A stretch of DNA of 47,058 bases. Source: Lishizhenia tianjinensis (lineage in GTDB: Bacteria > Bacteroidota > Bacteroidia > Flavobacteriales_D > Crocinitomicaceae). Below are positions 1-8,075 of the stretch, piece after piece. The notes under the pieces were generated by a model, which made no database searches, was not told the origin of the DNA, and saw nothing but the letters and a program-made list of their open reading frames with translations. Location of the stretch: contig CAMBBW010000004.1 in the NCBI GenBank assembly GCA_945863425.1, positions 1 to 47,058 on the forward strand, written 5' to 3'. Position 1 is the stretch's first letter. Each line of letters begins with the position of its first letter. The position numbers and the translations under genes were made by a program.

Positions 1-717
1 TTTATCATACCGAGAAAAAGACTCCATCGCAATAGATTTTGTATGTTCATCTGTGATGATAACTGACTCATTATCCGCGAAAGAATTCACTAATAATTCA
101 AATAAATTAAGCAACTTACGTGCATCGCCACCAGAATAAGCAAGTAGGGCATTTATTTCTTTCAACTCAACATTTCGCTTCTGAATGGCAACATCTGTAT
201 CCATTGCTTTCAATAGGAGTGACGTTAAATCATCCTTAGTGTGTTCTTTTAACGTATAAACCTGACAACGAGAAAGCAAGGCAGAAATAACTTCAAACGA
301 AGGATTTTCCGTTGTTGCGCCAATTAGTGTTATTGTGCCTTTTTCAACTGCACCTAAAACAGAATCTTGTTGAGATTTAGAAAATCGATGAATTTCATCA
401 ATAAATAAAATAGGTCTTTTTTCTTGAAAAAAACCATTATTACTTTCGGCTCGCGCGATTATTTCCCGAACATCTTTTACTCCCGCAGAAATAGCTGAAA
501 GACTGTAAAATGGCCGATTTAACTTATCCGCCAATAAATTAGCCAAAGTAGTTTTTCCAACTCCAGGAGGTCCCCACAAAATAATTGATGGAATCATCCC
601 CGCATCTAACGCTCTTTTAATTGGGCCATCCTTACCAATTAAATGTTCTTGACCCACATAATCCTCAATTGATTTTGGGCGCATACGTTCGGAAAGCGGA
701 ATATGAGAAAAAGACAT
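1..717 (-). CDS. rarA: Replication-associated recombination protein A (RarA/MgsA), N-terminal 239 residues, truncated by window edge
   Basis: AAA+ ATPase of the RarA/MgsA/WRNIP1 clamp-loader-like family, which acts at stalled replication forks. The frame is open from the ATG at 717 to base 1 with no stop, so the C-terminal part lies outside the window. Visible motifs are Walker A GPPGVGKT at residues 49-56, Walker B ILFIDEIH at 103-110, a sensor-1-like LIGATTENPS at 131-140 and an arginine-finger region SRC at 149-151. The N-terminal PLSERMRPKSIEDYVGQ is typical of the family, where an [L/M]RP-x-[S/T/L]-DDY-[V/I]GQ start is usual, which supports the chosen ATG. A perfect TAAATTTG box ends four bases before this ATG, so the mRNA may be leaderless. 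Identification is firm; only the missing C-terminus limits it. Confidence 0.95.
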   Translation of the reverse strand, partial: MSFSHIPLSERMRPKSIEDYVGQEHLIGKDGPIKRALDAGMIPSIILWGPPGVGKTTLANLLADKLNRPFYSLSAISAGVKDVREIIARAESNNGFFQEKRPILFIDEIHRFSKSQQDSVLGAVEKGTITLIGATTENPSFEVISALLSRCQVYTLKEHTKDDLTSLLLKAMDTDVAIQKRNVELKEINALLAYSGGDARKLLNLFELLVNSFADNESVIITDEHTKSIAMESFSRYDK

Positions 718-721
718 AGAA

Positions 722-729
722 CAAATTTA
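722..729 (-). promoter_or_regulatory. Candidate -7 box of rarA, nearly touching the start codon
   Basis: Read on the minus strand this is TAAATTTG, a perfect match to the Bacteroidota -7 consensus TAnnTTTG. Only TTCT separates it from the rarA ATG at 717. If used, transcription would begin at or beside the start codon, giving a leaderless message. No good -33 TTTG is visible 19-20 bases upstream, so this is a candidate only. Confidence 0.4.
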
Positions 730-745
730 CTTTCTTTTTATAAAC

Positions 746-934
746 CTGAGTTCGTTTATTCTAACTTTCATTTCGTGGCTGCTATGCGGTGTCAAAAGAG
801 CTATACATTGGCCTAATTTAACAACTTGTTTACTTCGTTAGCTTTTAACAGGACAACCTGTTACCCCTTATGAAATCTACGTTTAAATAATGTCCTTAAA
901 TTAATTTTGCCTTTGTTTCAATAAACGAACTCAG
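746..934. repeat. Spacer bounded by a perfect 15-bp inverted repeat (possible MITE-like or regulatory element)
   Basis: CTGAGTTCGTTTATT at 746-760 is repeated exactly in inverted orientation as AATAAACGAACTCAG at 920-934, with 159 bases between. Inside lies a smaller perfect hairpin, TAACAGG (846-852), loop ACAA, CCTGTTA (857-863). The whole lies in the roughly 335-base gene-free stretch between rarA and the T9SS protein gene. No convincing open frame or transposase is present. I could not see a clear target-site duplication outside the repeat ends. It may be a small non-autonomous element, a relic of one, or a structured intergenic RNA; the sequence alone does not decide. Confidence 0.5.
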
Positions 935-1021
935 TTAATTAAGATGAATGAATCTTTTATTTCAAGGATATATTGAGAATAAACAAAGAATAGTTTTATT
1001 GATTAACATTAATTTTTTACA

Positions 1022-1029
1022 TATATTTG
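1022..1029 (+). promoter_or_regulatory. Bacteroidota-type promoter (-7 box) of the T9SS surface protein gene
   Basis: TATATTTG matches TAnnTTTG exactly. A TTG at 999-1001 lies 20 bases upstream as a -33 element. The ATG of the downstream gene is 23 bases after the box, which leaves a short A-rich leader (aaaaaaacaacc) with no Shine-Dalgarno, as expected for this phylum. Confidence 0.65.
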
Positions 1030-1052
1030 TTACTCAAATTAAAAAAACAACC

Positions 1053-1820
1053 ATGAAAAAACTTTTACTTTCCTTCTTTGCATTTGGATGCATTGTTTCT
1101 AATGTTTTTGCTCAACCACAAGGTGGAACTTGCACTCCAGACCCGCTATATGCTGACTCAGTTTATGGTGCTTGGCCTGATACAACGACTAATTTTCCGC
1201 CGGCAGAGGTAAATTCATATTATGAAACAGTTCTTAACTTTAAGGCGCCTGCAACGGTTACTGCTGACTTAGATCCTTCGGGTAATTTTGTTGGTTCTGC
1301 AATTCAATCTTATCAAGTTACTTCCGTTGATGGATTGCCAACTGGTTATTTATATAGTTGTAATGCCGCAAATTGCACTTATTCAGGTGGAACGCAAGGT
1401 TGTGCTACCGTTTATGGAACTACAGCAACAACAGGAACTTACAGCATCACTATTAATCTTGATGTAACAGTTTTGGTGACCTTAATTCCAGGTTTTCCAC
1501 CAACACCTGTAACGCAAACGGCTTCTTTTGCAGGATACAAAATTGTAGTTGGAACTGCTGGAACAATTGAGCAAGTTATTGCCCCTATTACTGTTTCACC
1601 GAATCCTGCAACAAATATTCTAAACATTAATGGTATTTCTTCATCTATGAAAGCTTCGACTATTTCAATTACAAACATTGAAGGAAAAGTTGTTGCATCT
1701 AAATCAGTTTCTTCATCTGCTGCTCAATCATTTGATTTATCATCAATGAAAGCAGGAATTTACTTTGTGAATGTTTACCATGCGAGTGGTGTTGAAACAG
1801 TTAAATTCATTAAAGAATAA
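1053..1820 (+). CDS. Secreted surface protein with type IX secretion (type A) C-terminal sorting domain
   Basis: A 255-residue protein of unknown specific role that is exported and then sent through the type IX secretion system. The frame is open 35 codons further upstream, but the ATG at 1053 is preferred because it begins a clean signal peptide (MKKLLLSFFAFGCIVSNVFA, cleavage before QPQGG) and sits just after a good promoter. The central 150 residues are rich in Thr, Gly, Pro and Val with paired cysteines (CTPD, SCNAANCTY, QGCA) and look like an extracellular beta-sandwich. The last 75 residues form a type A sorting domain: ITVSPNPATNILNI, then the KAGIYFVNV and ETVKFIKE blocks. A strong terminator follows directly, so it is a single-gene transcript. 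Ligand or enzymatic function cannot be told. Confidence 0.85.
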   Translation: MKKLLLSFFAFGCIVSNVFAQPQGGTCTPDPLYADSVYGAWPDTTTNFPPAEVNSYYETVLNFKAPATVTADLDPSGNFVGSAIQSYQVTSVDGLPTGYLYSCNAANCTYSGGTQGCATVYGTTATTGTYSITINLDVTVLVTLIPGFPPTPVTQTASFAGYKIVVGTAGTIEQVIAPITVSPNPATNILNINGISSSMKASTISITNIEGKVVASKSVSSSAAQSFDLSSMKAGIYFVNVYHASGVETVKFIKE

Positions 1821-1838
1821 AAGACATTCTATAAATTG

Positions 1839-1866
1839 AAAGGGAGCCATTCAGCTCCCTTTTTTT
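1839..1866 (+). terminator. Rho-independent terminator after the T9SS protein gene
   Basis: AGGGAGC (1841-1847) pairs perfectly with GCTCCCT (1854-1860) around a six-base loop, extended by AA/TT, and is followed by a T run to 1866. It lies 20 bases after the stop at 1820. Confidence 0.85.
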
Positions 1867-1887
1867 GCTTAAAAAAGGGAGGATTGA

Positions 1888-2175
1888 GTTGATTTTGGCG
1901 TAAAAGGAAATTTAGCTTCCGATGATTGGCATTGTCCATTTGCTGAAAAGGATTTGAGAATTGGTATTAAAAATCACTCCATAATGGAAGCACAAGATGA
2001 AAGTTTTGGATTTCATTCTTATCTATTACCAAATAATGGGGCCCTGTAAGATTTCTTATACCATGGAAGAAAATCAACTACTCTTTTTGAAAGTAATGGT
2101 AACGAAAAAAATATTACATCAACCTTCGATCCAGAAAATGAAAATCCACATGAAGTTCAACAATTTGGTTGGTAG
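1888..2175 (+). pseudogene. Remnant of an unrecognised gene, interrupted by an in-frame TAA
   Basis: In one frame the sequence reads as protein-like for 53 codons (1888-2046), meets a TAA at 2047-2049, and continues protein-like in the same frame for 41 codons to a TAG at 2173-2175. The two halves have the same character (for example DDWHCPFAEKDLRIG before and STFDPENENPHEVQQFGW after), rich in charged and aromatic residues as in a soluble domain. There is no start codon near the 5' end; the first in-frame ATG is at 1984. The simplest reading is the 3' end of a gene that lost its front part and gained a stop. I do not recognise the family. This accounts for most of the 410 bases between the terminator and the acetyltransferase gene. 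Confidence 0.5.
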
Positions 2176-2230
2176 GCATTTTTGAATAGCTTTATAAAGT
2201 ACGCTGAACTTCAATATTAAAATCTTTACA

Positions 2231-2743
2231 ATGAATTACAACTACAGAAAAGCCACAATCGATGAAATCACTCCCATTTGGAAGATTTTACAAGACGCCA
2301 TTTTACGCCGAAAAAAAGACGGAAGTAATCAGTGGCAAGATGGTTATCCAAATCCAGAATCAGTGCAAAATGACATTGAAAAAGGAATTGGTTTTGTATT
2401 AACAGAAAATGACTCAATCATTGGATATTCAGCTGTTTTGATCAATGATGAACCAGAGTATGCAAACATCAATGGAAAATGGTTTACGAATCGTGATTTT
2501 GTCGTTTTTCACCGTGTGGCAATTGTAGAAACTCATTTAGGAAAAGGAATGGCAAAACTTCTTTTCAAATATATTGAGGCATTTGCTCTAGAAAACAACA
2601 TTTACAGCGTCAAAGCTGATACAAATTTTGATAATGGCGCCATGTTGAGCCTTTTTGAAAAATTAGGCTACGTGTATTGCGGAGAAGTGCATTTCAGAGG
2701 AAGTCCACGAAAAGCGTTTGAAAAGGTTTTGGAGAAAACTTAA
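2231..2743 (+). CDS. GNAT family N-acetyltransferase
   Basis: A 170-residue single-domain acetyltransferase using acetyl-CoA; the acceptor is unknown. The N-terminus NYRKATIDEITPIWKIL is a standard GNAT beta1-alpha1 start. Motif A is the HRVAIVETHLGKGMAKLLFKYIE segment at about residues 94-116, with the Q/R-x-x-G-x-G/A-type loop present as HLGKGMA. It is followed by NNIYSVKADTNFDN and the LFEKLGYVYCGEV segment that is typical of motif B, where the conserved Tyr near the acceptor site lies. The subgroup resembles small cytoplasmic YitI/RimI-like proteins that act on a metabolite or an amine. It lies 59 bases before the methyltransferase gene on the same strand. Confidence 0.85.
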   Translation: MNYNYRKATIDEITPIWKILQDAILRRKKDGSNQWQDGYPNPESVQNDIEKGIGFVLTENDSIIGYSAVLINDEPEYANINGKWFTNRDFVVFHRVAIVETHLGKGMAKLLFKYIEAFALENNIYSVKADTNFDNGAMLSLFEKLGYVYCGEVHFRGSPRKAFEKVLEKT

Positions 2744-2802
2744 TCAAACAACTTTAGAAAAATTCCATCCAACCAAATCAAGTTTCTTCTTACCTTGCAA
2801 GA

Positions 2803-3894
2803 ATGATCAACAATTTATTGCATGTAAATAGACCTGAACCTATCAAATCAGGAATTGAAATAGGAACTTTTACACGAGAATCAGATATCCCAGAAACCAT
2901 AGAGACATTACTTGCAGGTGAACAAATTTTAATTGAAGAATTTTACAGCAATGGATTATATTTACTGCGAGAATTAACAACTTATCTCAAAAATACGCTA
3001 CCTAATGAATCTTTTCTCGAACAACGAGCATTTCGTGCGGAGTTTAGAAAATTATCCAATCTAATTTTAATCCATGTCAAAGGTCATAAGCTAATTGTTC
3101 GAAAAGCTCCAGTAATTGGATGGTTAGAGAAATTATATCCTGAATTGAAAGACTTTTTACTGCCACTTCCACAAATTCAAGGATTGAATAGTGCATGGCA
3201 ATGGTATAAAAACGGAATCAATATTCCAGTTTTACGCAATAAAATACACCCTTACTATGGCGTTTATTTCCCTACTCGTTTTGAGCATTTAATTCTTTTT
3301 GACAATTGGTTAAAACGTTACGAAGGTCCTAAAAAAACGGCAATTGATATCGGAATTGGAAGTGGTGTACTTTCTTTGATGATGGTGCAACATGGATTTC
3401 AAAAATCATTTGGAACGGATACCAATCCCAATGCGATTATTGGTTTGACAGCATCTATGGAGGGAACAAAATTAGCGCGAAAAATAGAAATTGATTTTGG
3501 ACACTTATTTGGTAAATGGGAGAAACCGACAGAATTGATAGTATTTAATCCGCCTTGGCTGCCTGCTGCCCAAGAATTGAATCGCCTCGATGAAGCAATC
3601 TACTACAACGAAAAACTCTTTCCAGATTTCTTTGAAGCAGCTCAAAAACACCTTCTTCCTGAAGGGAAAATCGTGATTCTTTTTTCCAATTTAGCGCAAA
3701 TCACGCAGGTAACTTCAGAACATCCAATCGAAAAAGAACTTCTTTCTGGTGTGCGTTTTGTATTGGAAAAATGTCTAAAAAAATCTGTGAAAGAAGCCTC
3801 TGAAAAAACAAACAGAAACCAACACTGGAGAGGCGCAGAAGAAGTGGAATTGTGGGTATTGAAGCTGCAACAATCGAATGATGTAAGAAGTTGA
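2803..3894 (+). CDS. Class I SAM-dependent methyltransferase, PrmC/RlmG-like (NPPW motif)
   Basis: A 363-residue protein with an N-terminal helper domain of about 150 residues and a C-terminal Rossmann methyltransferase domain. The SAM-binding motif I is AIDIGIGSGVLSL from residue 180. The catalytic motif IV is NPPW at 249-252, the signature of enzymes that methylate planar nitrogens such as glutamine side chains (PrmC/HemK) or guanine N2 (RlmG/RsmC). The domain order (N-terminal domain, then catalytic domain with NPPW) fits these families. The substrate cannot be decided here: a release factor, ribosomal protein or rRNA base are all possible. No partner gene nearby helps. Confidence 0.75.
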   Translation: MINNLLHVNRPEPIKSGIEIGTFTRESDIPETIETLLAGEQILIEEFYSNGLYLLRELTTYLKNTLPNESFLEQRAFRAEFRKLSNLILIHVKGHKLIVRKAPVIGWLEKLYPELKDFLLPLPQIQGLNSAWQWYKNGINIPVLRNKIHPYYGVYFPTRFEHLILFDNWLKRYEGPKKTAIDIGIGSGVLSLMMVQHGFQKSFGTDTNPNAIIGLTASMEGTKLARKIEIDFGHLFGKWEKPTELIVFNPPWLPAAQELNRLDEAIYYNEKLFPDFFEAAQKHLLPEGKIVILFSNLAQITQVTSEHPIEKELLSGVRFVLEKCLKKSVKEASEKTNRNQHWRGAEEVELWVLKLQQSNDVRS

Positions 3895-3984
3895 AATTAA
3901 AGAAAGAAATTTTCACTAATTCACTAAAGAACGTAGTAGAAAATTCGTTTTAAAATCAAATCCTTTACTTCAAAATTCAATTTT

Positions 3985-4497
3985 CTATCTATTGAAAAAC
4001 AGTTGAAAACCAATTTTCATTCCTAAATTCGATCCCCCATATTTAGATCCATTGGTATAGAAATTATAATAAAGTGCTGGATCAAGTGCTATATTATCCG
4101 TTAGGAAAATAGTATATCCCATATCAAGCTCAGTATTCAACCCTGAAGTTTTAGTTGTTACACCTGCAACATCAAATGAGGATCTTCCATATCCTACTTG
4201 TAATTGACTATAGAAATTCCCTTTATAATATGCTCTCATGAAAGGTGCAATTAAAAAATTAGAACCTCCTTTAATTGAATTGAAAGTCATCGTTGCTCCA
4301 ATAGCCATATTATCGACTATAAAAAATCCAGCTTTTGGAGAAATATTTAAAGTTGAAGAAGCCTTCACACCAGATGGAAAACCATAATTAAAATAAGCAT
4401 CTCCACCAAGCATAACTGTACCTTGCTCGATTTGACTAAACAAAGAGGAGGTGGATAATGCGATCATTCCAACAAGAGCGACAATTTTCTTTTTCAT
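3985..4497 (-). CDS. Small outer-membrane beta-barrel protein
   Basis: A 170-residue barrel of the porin-like or OmpW/OmpA-barrel type. The frame is open 19 codons further upstream, but the ATG at 4497 is chosen because it starts a clear signal peptide (MKKKIVALVGMIALSTSSLFS, then QIEQG). The mature part has alternating hydrophobic strands and glycine/tyrosine-rich turns (GGDAYFNYGFPSG, FYSQLQVGYGRSSF, ALDPALYYNFYTNGS) and ends in the aromatic-terminal strand KIGFQLFFNR, expected for Bam-dependent barrels. Its role is unknown. Convergent with the methyltransferase gene and 85 bases downstream of paaZ, so it may have its own promoter; an imperfect TACTTTTT box occurs upstream. Confidence 0.7.
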   Translation of the reverse strand: MKKKIVALVGMIALSTSSLFSQIEQGTVMLGGDAYFNYGFPSGVKASSTLNISPKAGFFIVDNMAIGATMTFNSIKGGSNFLIAPFMRAYYKGNFYSQLQVGYGRSSFDVAGVTTKTSGLNTELDMGYTIFLTDNIALDPALYYNFYTNGSKYGGSNLGMKIGFQLFFNR

Positions 4498-4582
4498 TGT
4501 TATATTTTTAGTAAAAATACAAAAAAAAGTAAAGCTCAATTGATTGAAATACAAATGCTTTTTAAGTAGTTATTGTTAATAA

Positions 4583-6631
4583 TTAGTCTTGATTCAATTT
4601 TTTAACCATTGTTAAAATAGTAGCTAATGCTACTGTTTCACCTGTTTCATCATACACATCTACAAGAAACTTAACAATTCCTTTTGCGATATCCTCCTCC
4701 GATTTTTTTTCTTGATCAATTTTTTCTTTCACAGTGAATCGAACTCCTAATGTAGCACCTGGATATACCGGTTTAGTGAATCGAGCTTCATCCAATCCAT
4801 AATTCAAAAGAACAGGTCCTTTTTTTGGATCCACAAATAATCCTGCAGCTTTTGACAATACAAAATACCCATGGGCCACTCTTCGCTCAAAAATTGTACC
4901 TTCCAATGAAGTAGCATCCATGTGTGCATAGAAATTATCTCCTGAAACATTGGCAAAATTAACTATGTCCGCATCCGAAACTGTATGCTTGTGGGTGAAA
5001 ACCGTTTCACCAATTTCTAGTTCTTCAAAATGCTTACGAAACACATGTGGATTTGCTTCAGGCATTGATGCACCCACTTGAAATTGTTTGGTGATTGCAG
5101 TTATCGTGCTTGGATGACCTTGAATTGCCGTTCTTTGAAGATAATGTAAGACACCTCTTTTTCCGCCCATTTCTTCACCTCCCCCCGCTCTTCCAGGTCC
5201 ACCATGTGTTAACAACGGCATTGGGGAACCATGACCAGTACTTTCTTTTGCGCAATCTTTATTTAAAACGAGAATTCTACCATGCAAAGATGCAGCCCCC
5301 AAGACGTATTCAATCGCTTCATTATTATCCGGAGTTACAATTGAAGATACCAACGAACCCTTACCCATTTTAGCCAATTGAATTGCGTCCTCTAATGACT
5401 TATAGGACATTATGGTTGAAACAGGACCAAAAGCTTCTATTTCGTGACAAGCGGTTTGGGTAAATGGATTCGTGTTTCTAAATAAAATGGGAGAGAAAAA
5501 CGCGCCTTTTTTCTTATCTGCCCCAATCACTTCAAATTCATCTAAATCTCCAAAAACTATTTCCTGGGATTGTCTCAATAAATCAACGCTCGCCCGAACA
5601 CGTTCCACTTGCAATTGAGTCGCCAATGCCCCCATACGCACACCTTCAGCACTAGGATCTCCAATTTTTGTAGTTGCCAATCTGGCAGAAATTGCACTTT
5701 GCACCTCGTCTAATAAGTCTTCAGGAACAATTATCCTTCGAACTGCAGTACATTTTTGACCCGCTTTAATAGTGATTTCCTTAACGGTTTCCTTTATAAA
5801 TAAATCAAATTCCTCCGTTCCAGGAATCGCTTTTTCACCTAAAATAGTTGCATTTAATGAATCTGCTTCCAAATTAAAGGCTACACTTTCTGCAGCAATT
5901 CGTGGATGAGCCTTAAGCATTTTTCCCGTTGAAGCACTCCCCGTAAACGTTACAACATCCTGTGTTTCGACATGATCAATCAAACCTCGTCCCAATCCAC
6001 AAATTAATTGAAGTGATCCTTCGGGTAATATTTTGGAATCAATAATATCTCTAACCATTACTTCAGTTAGATAACAGGTATATTCAGAAGGTTTTACCAC
6101 CGCTGGAACACCTGCCATTAAATTCACCGCGATTTTCTCTAACATCCCCCAAATAGGAAAATTAAATGCATTGATATGAATTGCCACACCTTCCTTGGGA
6201 ACCATGATATGATGACCAATGAACGTTCCATTTTTCGATAAAGGCGCCGCAGTTCCATCAACATAAAAAGGTGAATCAGGAAATTGACGACGCAAAGATG
6301 CATTGGCAAATAAATTACCAATTCCACCCTCAATGTCAATCCAAGAATCCACTCGTGTTGCACCAGACCAGGCACTCACTTGATAATATTTTTCTTTTTT
6401 TTCCATTAGAAATAGAGCGAGCGCTTTGAGCATTCGACCACGTTCTTGGAAAGTCATTTTTCTTAATTTCACACCACCTATCAGTCGACCATAGGAAAGT
6501 ACACCTTCAAAATCTAATCCTTTACTTGAAACTTCACCAAGTATTTCACCTGTAATGGCATGATGCAAAACTGTTTCTGTATCAATACCATCTACCCATT
6601 GACCTTGAATGTAATTTTGAAAACGTTTCAT
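4583..6631 (-). CDS. paaZ: Phenylacetic acid degradation bifunctional protein PaaZ (aldehyde dehydrogenase / MaoC-type hydratase)
   Basis: A 682-residue fusion. In the phenylacetate pathway PaaZ opens the oxepin-CoA ring with its C-terminal hydratase and oxidises the resulting semialdehyde with its N-terminal NADP-dependent dehydrogenase. The dehydrogenase spans about 1-520: Glu255 in NLEADSLN and the nucleophile Cys294 in AGQKCTAVRR fall within one position of E. coli Glu256 and Cys295. The MaoC domain spans about 535-680 with the hydratase Asp565 and His570 in SGDNFYAHMD. Both active sites look intact and the length is that of the family. No other paa gene is in the window, so it is either an orphan here or the rest lies elsewhere. 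It starts 9 bases after rseP and probably shares its transcript. Confidence 0.93.
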   Translation of the reverse strand: MKRFQNYIQGQWVDGIDTETVLHHAITGEILGEVSSKGLDFEGVLSYGRLIGGVKLRKMTFQERGRMLKALALFLMEKKEKYYQVSAWSGATRVDSWIDIEGGIGNLFANASLRRQFPDSPFYVDGTAAPLSKNGTFIGHHIMVPKEGVAIHINAFNFPIWGMLEKIAVNLMAGVPAVVKPSEYTCYLTEVMVRDIIDSKILPEGSLQLICGLGRGLIDHVETQDVVTFTGSASTGKMLKAHPRIAAESVAFNLEADSLNATILGEKAIPGTEEFDLFIKETVKEITIKAGQKCTAVRRIIVPEDLLDEVQSAISARLATTKIGDPSAEGVRMGALATQLQVERVRASVDLLRQSQEIVFGDLDEFEVIGADKKKGAFFSPILFRNTNPFTQTACHEIEAFGPVSTIMSYKSLEDAIQLAKMGKGSLVSSIVTPDNNEAIEYVLGAASLHGRILVLNKDCAKESTGHGSPMPLLTHGGPGRAGGGEEMGGKRGVLHYLQRTAIQGHPSTITAITKQFQVGASMPEANPHVFRKHFEELEIGETVFTHKHTVSDADIVNFANVSGDNFYAHMDATSLEGTIFERRVAHGYFVLSKAAGLFVDPKKGPVLLNYGLDEARFTKPVYPGATLGVRFTVKEKIDQEKKSEEDIAKGIVKFLVDVYDETGETVALATILTMVKKLNQD

Positions 6632-6640
6632 AACTGAATA

Positions 6641-8041
6641 TTAATTTGGAAATAACCAGCGAAATAAATCGTTGAAATTTGCATAAACCACCAAGGTAAG
6701 TAACAATATCATACCTGCATACTGGGCGTATTCAAGTACTTTTTTGTTTGGTTCTCTTCCGGTAATCATTTCATAAATCAAGAAAACCACATGTCCGCCA
6801 TCCAAAGCTGGGATAGGCAATATATTCATAAATGCAAGAATAATGGAAAGAAAAGCCGTAGTTAACCAAAACTGCTGCCAATCCCACATAGGTGGAAACA
6901 TATTACCAATTGCAGCAAAACCGCCCATTTGACCAGCTCCCTTTTTTGTGAAAACGAATTTAAACTGAGATACATAATCACCCAATGTGTTTACTCCCGT
7001 AACCATACCAACTGAAATACTTTCACCCAAACTATAATTCACTCTTTTAATAGCTGCAGAATCCACAATTCCTGTTGGTTTTGGAGCAAATCCAATTGTC
7101 CCGTCTTCTTTTACTGCAGCTTTAAGTGAAACAGTATCCGCATTTCTTAGGACCCGAATTTCTGTAGATTTTCCTTTTTTAAGGTATAAAGCAGCTTGAA
7201 TCTCATCAAAATATTCAATTGGTTTTTCATCAATAAAGATTATCTTATCTCCCTTTTTTACCCCCGCTTTAAACGCCGCTGTATTTGCAATTACCGAATC
7301 CACCTGAGTAGATTTGTGTCTCATCGAAAATAACGGGAAGGCTCCTTCCTGAAAAAGTATTTTCCCGAAATCATCTGGTAATTCTACTTGCTGTTTAGAT
7401 CCATTAGGATGTTGAACAGTTAACACTTTCGCATCACGCAATAAAACCTCTTTATTTAGTTCGTTTGGACTAATTACTGGATTTCCGTCTACTTCAATAA
7501 TATTATCTCCAGATTGGATATTGTATTTAGCTAAATAGGCATGAACAGCCAAGCCATGTTTTATATCGCTCGCTTTGATTTCCTCTTTCCCCCAAAAAAA
7601 TACAACACCGATGTAAATTAAAAAACCCAATACCAAATTCACTGTAACACCACCCACCATGATTATCAATCGTTGCCAAGCTGGTTTGGATCGAAATTCC
7701 CAAGATTCAGCTGGTTTATCCAATTGCTCTTTATCCATTGATTCATCAATCATTCCGGCAATCTTCACATATCCCCCCAATGGCAACCAACCCAAGCCCC
7801 ATTCAGTATTGTTTGGTTCTGATTCCCAATCTTTAGGAGACTCTTTGGATAACCATGAAAAAACTCGTTTACCTTTCAATTTCTTTGTACGAAACAATGA
7901 AAACCAAGGATTAAAAAACAAATAAAATTTTTCTACCCTCGTCTTGAACAATCTGGCAGGTAAAAAATGTCCCAATTCATGCAATGTTACAAGAATAGCA
8001 AGTGATAAAAAAAGTTGTGCGGCTTTAATCCAAAATTCCAT
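6641..8041 (-). CDS. rseP: RIP metalloprotease RseP (site-2 protease, M50)
   Basis: Inner-membrane zinc protease that cuts transmembrane segments, classically of anti-sigma factors, and clears signal peptide remnants. The zinc motif HELGH is at residues 21-25, at the expected place in the first membrane helix, and the third ligand is Asp414 in IPALDGGHV near the C-terminus. Between them are two PDZ-like regions, recognisable from GDNIIEVDGNPV and KKGDKIIFIDEKP. At 466 residues it is slightly longer than the proteobacterial enzyme, as usual in Bacteroidota. No anti-sigma gene lies next to it. It is 34 bases after the unknown 8076-8444 gene and 9 bases before paaZ, so the three are probably one operon. 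Confidence 0.93.
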   Translation of the reverse strand: MEFWIKAAQLFLSLAILVTLHELGHFLPARLFKTRVEKFYLFFNPWFSLFRTKKLKGKRVFSWLSKESPKDWESEPNNTEWGLGWLPLGGYVKIAGMIDESMDKEQLDKPAESWEFRSKPAWQRLIIMVGGVTVNLVLGFLIYIGVVFFWGKEEIKASDIKHGLAVHAYLAKYNIQSGDNIIEVDGNPVISPNELNKEVLLRDAKVLTVQHPNGSKQQVELPDDFGKILFQEGAFPLFSMRHKSTQVDSVIANTAAFKAGVKKGDKIIFIDEKPIEYFDEIQAALYLKKGKSTEIRVLRNADTVSLKAAVKEDGTIGFAPKPTGIVDSAAIKRVNYSLGESISVGMVTGVNTLGDYVSQFKFVFTKKGAGQMGGFAAIGNMFPPMWDWQQFWLTTAFLSIILAFMNILPIPALDGGHVVFLIYEMITGREPNKKVLEYAQYAGMILLLTLVVYANFNDLFRWLFPN

Positions 8042-8075
8042 GAGGTGATTATTTTAAGGTAACAAATATAGTTTT

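Noticed and set aside
948-1052. 35-codon N-terminal extension of the T9SS protein
   Set aside because: It contains the promoter and precedes the signal peptide, so translation from 948 would bury the export signal.
1439-1678. Leftward open frame of 79 codons opposite the T9SS protein gene
   Set aside because: Lies wholly antisense to a well-supported secreted protein with a T9SS tail, and its translation has no domain-like features.
3895-3984. Possible hairpin and TTCACTAA direct repeat between two convergent genes
   Set aside because: Only short A-T stems with long loops; the repeat is two copies of eight bases and can be chance in AT-rich DNA.
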